Assembly (NCBI GenBank): GCA_026410415.1
Contig: JAPMLR010000002.1
Location: forward strand, 413,010 to 477,009
Reading direction: 5' to 3'
Length of the DNA: 64,000 nucleotides
Origin: Denitratimonas yunnanensis (SeqCode)
Lineage (GTDB): Bacteria; Pseudomonadota; Gammaproteobacteria; Xanthomonadales; Xanthomonadaceae
In this document: positions 61,308-64,000 of the stretch, piece after piece
Layout of the letters: the number at the start of each line of letters is the position of its first letter
How positions within the stretch are numbered: position 1 is the first letter of the stretch
Made by a program: the position numbers and the translations under genes
The notes under the pieces: generated by a model
What the model was told of the DNA's origin: nothing
The model's input: the letters and a program-made list of their open reading frames with translations, nothing else
Databases searched by the model: none

Positions 61308-62042
61308 TCAGTCGGCTTTCCTGAGATCGATCACCAGCGCGCAGGCGATGAGCCAGAACACGATGATCAGCAGGAAGAACAACACGTCACGCAAGTCGAC
61401 CACGCCCTTGGCGATGGCGGAGAAGTGGGTCAGGAAGCTCAATCCGGCGACTGCATCCACCACGCCTTGCGGGAAGATCGCTCCGACGAATTCCAGCACC
61501 AGGGGGAAGCCGGCAAGCAGCAGCACGAAGCACACCACCACCGTCAGGATGAAGGCGATCACCTGGTTGCGCGTGGTGGCGGAAAGGCAGGCGCCAATCG
61601 CGAGGAACGCGCCGGCCATCAATGCGCTGCCGAGGTAGCCGGCCAGAATGACGCCGTTGTCCGGATCACCCAGATAGTTGACCGTCAGCCAGATCGGGAA
61701 CGTCAGCGCCAGCGCGATGCAGAGAAACGCCCAGGCCGCAAGGAACTTGCCGACCACCGCCTGCCACATCGTCACCGGCAGGGTCAGAAGCAGTTCGATC
61801 GTGCCGCTCTTGCGTTCCTCGCTCCACAGGCGCATCGACACGGCCGGCACGAGGAACAGGTAAAGCCAGGGGTGGAAGTTGAAGAAGGGCAGCAGGTCCG
61901 CCTGGCCGCGCTCGTAGAAACCACCGAGGTAGAACGTGAAGGCACCGGCCAGGATCAGGAAAATCACGATGAAGACATAGGCGACGGGCGTGGCGAAATA
62001 GCTCGCCAGCTCGCGCCGGAAGATCGCACGCACCGGGCTCAT
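61308..62042 (-). CDS. GldF-type ABC transporter permease
   Basis: A 244-residue ABC-2-type permease with six TM helices, e.g. TPVAYVFIVIFLILAGAFTF and VIAFILTVVVCFVLLLAG. The amphipathic start MSPVRAIFRRELASYFATP and EERKSGTIELLLTLPVT are family hallmarks. It overlaps the ATPase gene by 4 bases (ATGA). Confidence 0.9.
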   Translation of the reverse strand: MSPVRAIFRRELASYFATPVAYVFIVIFLILAGAFTFYLGGFYERGQADLLPFFNFHPWLYLFLVPAVSMRLWSEERKSGTIELLLTLPVTMWQAVVGKFLAAWAFLCIALALTFPIWLTVNYLGDPDNGVILAGYLGSALMAGAFLAIGACLSATTRNQVIAFILTVVVCFVLLLAGFPLVLEFVGAIFPQGVVDAVAGLSFLTHFSAIAKGVVDLRDVLFFLLIIVFWLIACALVIDLRKAD

Positions 62043-62983
62043 GCGGCCTCCTTGCGCGCGGCCTGCGCGCCCAGCGTGATGGTGCGGAAGACTTCGTCCA
62101 GGCGGCCGCGCTCCAGCTGCACCTCGCTGACCTGCACGTTCTGGCTGCGGAGATAGGCCTCAACCCGGTCGAAAATGCGTTGGCCGGCACGCGGGAACAC
62201 CGTGATGCGACCATCGTGCGCGTCGATTTCCACCTGGGCCACGCCTTCGACGCGAACCAGGCCTTCTTTCAGGACCTGCGGATTGGGCGCGGTCAGCGAG
62301 ACCGCGCCGTGGTAGCGCGAGCGTGTCTCCAGCTCCGCCGGCGTGGCGTCGGCGAGCACGCGCCCGGAAGCGATCACGATGGCGCGGGTGCAGACCGCAT
62401 GCACTTCCTCGAGGATGTGTGTGGAAATGATGATGGTGCGGTCTGCCGACATGGATTGGATCAGGCTGCGGACTTCGTGCTTCTGGTTCGGGTCGAGGCC
62501 ATCGGTCGGCTCGTCGAGAATCAGGGCGCGCGGGTCATGCAGGATGGCTTGAGCCAAGCCGACGCGGCGACGGAAACCCTTGGACAAGGTGTCGATCGGC
62601 TGGGCCAAAACGCTTTCCAGCTGCAGGCGACCGATGGCGTCATCCAGACGCTGGCGCCGGCGTTCGCCGGAAAGTCCCCGCACATCGGCGATGAAACCGA
62701 GGAAGCCCGCCACGGTCATTTCGCCGTAGCTCGGTGCACCTTCGGACAGGTAGCCGAGGGTACGGCGTGCCTCGATCGGTTGTTCGCGCACATCGAAACC
62801 GCAAACCCTGGCGGTTCCCGAGGTGGGCGTCAGGAAGCCCGCGATCATCTTCATCGTGGTGGACTTGCCGGCCCCATTGGGGCCGAGGAAGCCGAGCACC
62901 TGGCCCGGCTCGACGCGGAAGGAGACCTCGTCGACGGCACGCATGCGCCCGTAGGTCTTGGACAGTCGTTGGGTTTCTATCAT
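62039..62983 (-). CDS. GldA-type ABC transporter ATP-binding protein
   Basis: A 314-residue ATPase. Walker A GPNGAGKST, signature TLSKGFRRRVGLAQA, Walker B ALILDEPTDGLD and the H-loop ISTHIL are intact. A C-terminal regulatory domain of about 90 residues follows. The ATG at 62983 has a good GGGAGA ribosome site; the longer open frame upstream is ignored. It is the first gene of the ATPase-permease-GldG-DUF4340 operon. Confidence 0.92.
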   Translation of the reverse strand: MIETQRLSKTYGRMRAVDEVSFRVEPGQVLGFLGPNGAGKSTTMKMIAGFLTPTSGTARVCGFDVREQPIEARRTLGYLSEGAPSYGEMTVAGFLGFIADVRGLSGERRRQRLDDAIGRLQLESVLAQPIDTLSKGFRRRVGLAQAILHDPRALILDEPTDGLDPNQKHEVRSLIQSMSADRTIIISTHILEEVHAVCTRAIVIASGRVLADATPAELETRSRYHGAVSLTAPNPQVLKEGLVRVEGVAQVEIDAHDGRITVFPRAGQRIFDRVEAYLRSQNVQVSEVQLERGRLDEVFRTITLGAQAARKEAA

Positions 62984-63142
62984 GGTTATCTCCCTTGGAT
63001 GCGGTGGCGACCGATCCGTCGGGAACGAGCGCCACGGCGTCGCCGAATTACCACGAAACATGAAAAAAGTTCCGCTCGTCTCGACGCGGGAGGGCCCATC
63101 CGCAGGATCGGCCGGACGGTGAGCGGCTTCACTGCCGAAATG

Positions 63143-63169
63143 CCCCGCGCCGCACCGGGCGGCGCGGGG
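63143..63169 (-). terminator. Possible terminator of the SRPBCC-like gene
   Basis: An 11-bp stem (CCCCGCGCCGC / GCGGCGCGGGG) with ACCGG loop, beginning 8 bases beyond the stop, followed on the minus strand by CATTTC, a weak T tract. Confidence 0.5.
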
Positions 63170-63176
63170 GAAGAGC

Positions 63177-64000
63177 TTATTTGATCGGCCAGTAAACCCG
63201 GAAGCGTGCATCCTCGGCGGCGGTATCGGCGATTTCGGTGAGGTATTCCTCGAAGGCGCGATCCTGCAGTTGTTCGCCGAACGTGGCGGCATACGAGCGA
63301 AGCTGGTCACGGATCAGCGGCAGGGCCGCCGGATGGCCGCGGTAGGGTGCAGTCACGACACGTCCACCGTAGCTCTGGCCAACGCGGACATTGTCCGGCA
63401 AGCGCAGCCCTTCCAGGGCTTCGGGCGGAGTGAGGTCCACGGGCTGCGCGGAAATCGACATGCCTTCCTCGCCATTGGAGTCATTGCCATTCCCGCCGTC
63501 CCCATTGGCCTCGTCGGCCGGTGCCTCGGTACGGCGCATCACCGGAATGGCGACATCGAACTCGTACTTCTCCGAACCGAAGTTCGTGGTGATCAGGCGC
63601 GGCGGGGCGGCCTCGACCAGCTGGTTGGCCGTGATCGCCGCACGGATGTCCTTGAGGGCCAAGTCCATCGCGTTTTCCACTGCGGTGATGTTTCGATCGG
63701 CCGTGGTGGTGATGTAAAGGATGTTCTGCGGCGCAACCTCGGTGACCTGAACCTCCAGATTGCTGTAATCGAAGTTCGGCATGGAGGCCAGCAGGTTGGC
63801 GATGTTCGCCAGACTGCGCTTGATGTCGTCGCCCACGGTGCGGTCGACGTACAGGCCGGCATAACGGCCAGGCAGGCTCCAACCGTAGTCGACCGAGTAG
63901 AGCCAGTCGATCTCGACGATCTTGCCACGCTGATCCAGGGTGATCAGGTGGTTCTTGTTCTGGCCGTGGGAGTCGTTGTAGACGGTGTAGCGAATCCGCT
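63177..64000 (-). CDS. SRPBCC/polyketide-cyclase-like protein (5' end beyond the window)
   Basis: About 274 residues are visible and the frame is open to the window edge, so the N-terminus is missing. The sequence (NKNHLITLDQRGKIVEIDWL, YSVDYGWSLPGRYAGLYVDR, GDDIKRSLANIANLL) matches my memory of a xanthomonad family annotated as SRPBCC. A Gly/Asn/Asp-rich insert (ANGDGGNGNDSNGEEG) breaks the domain. It ends in EDARFRVYWPIK. Function unknown. An internal GTG start at 63836 is unlikely because the upstream frame is clearly coding. Confidence 0.7.
   Translation of the reverse strand, partial: RIRYTVYNDSHGQNKNHLITLDQRGKIVEIDWLYSVDYGWSLPGRYAGLYVDRTVGDDIKRSLANIANLLASMPNFDYSNLEVQVTEVAPQNILYITTTADRNITAVENAMDLALKDIRAAITANQLVEAAPPRLITTNFGSEKYEFDVAIPVMRRTEAPADEANGDGGNGNDSNGEEGMSISAQPVDLTPPEALEGLRLPDNVRVGQSYGGRVVTAPYRGHPAALPLIRDQLRSYAATFGEQLQDRAFEEYLTEIADTAAEDARFRVYWPIK

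Noticed and set aside
1..64000. CRISPR arrays, rRNA genes, riboswitches and prophage structural genes
   Set aside because: No regularly spaced direct repeats, no rRNA-like blocks, no recognisable aptamer and no capsid, tail or lysis genes were seen anywhere in the window.

Overview
The window is GC-rich, densely coding chromosomal DNA of a gammaproteobacterium. The gene set and local order point to Lysobacteraceae (Xanthomonadaceae, Xanthomonadales): lipA-lipB-ybeD, lptM-dapF-DUF484-xerC, hslV/hslU, phoP-phoQ behind a PepSY protein, an OleC very close to the Xanthomonas enzyme, and an ECF sigma factor paired with transmembrane Ser/Thr kinases. I cannot name the genus from sequence alone. There is no CRISPR array or rRNA, and there are two tRNAs: Thr(TGT) and Val(GAC).

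Layout. 1-9.3 kb: the 3' part of a RimK-like ATP-grasp gene, a YkgJ-type Cys-cluster protein, the minus-strand lipoate genes lipA-lipB-ybeD, an oleC with no oleA/B/D beside it, a ParA-like ATPase, a secreted protein, a PyrR-like phosphoribosyltransferase, a stand-alone Hpt protein and an EamA exporter. 9.4-16.2 kb: an M28 lipoprotein peptidase, a secreted protein with an 18-residue VNG repeat, gpmI-envC, and a ferric-reductase-like gene broken by one in-frame TGA.

16.4-25.5 kb is the accessory region. It holds a truncated IS256-family element with only its left end, one intact 2271-residue protein, and a tyrosine recombinase broken by two compensating frameshifts that lies immediately upstream of, and divergent from, dusA. 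The giant protein runs transglutaminase-like / DUF4011 / SF1 helicase / PD-(D/E)XK nuclease / DUF3320-like, the architecture of the single-gene antiphage system called Hhe. Placement at the dusA 5' end is the hallmark of dusA-targeting integrative elements. The picture is an old island whose mobility genes have decayed while its defence gene stayed open.

25.6-42 kb: dusA with an amidinotransferase-like enzyme, PepSY-phoP-phoQ, mtfA, a biotin ligase without DNA-binding domain followed by coaX and a SPOR protein, tRNA-Thr, a BON-LysM protein, a DUF937 protein, a second Hpt protein, lptM-dapF-DUF484-xerC, and a heat-shock operon in which a NUDIX gene sits between hslV and hslU. 42-47.4 kb: an ECF sigma factor translationally coupled to a TPR-bearing Ser/Thr kinase, followed by a paralogous kinase. 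47.4-64 kb: ubiE, an SDR-DoxX fusion, a DUF2269 protein, an M1 aminopeptidase, an alpha/beta hydrolase, a lipoprotein, tRNA-Val, an AlkA-like glycosylase, a penicillin acylase, a DUF423 protein, a four-gene gliding-type ABC export module (ATPase, permease, GldG-like, DUF4340) and the 3' part of an SRPBCC-like gene that runs off the window.
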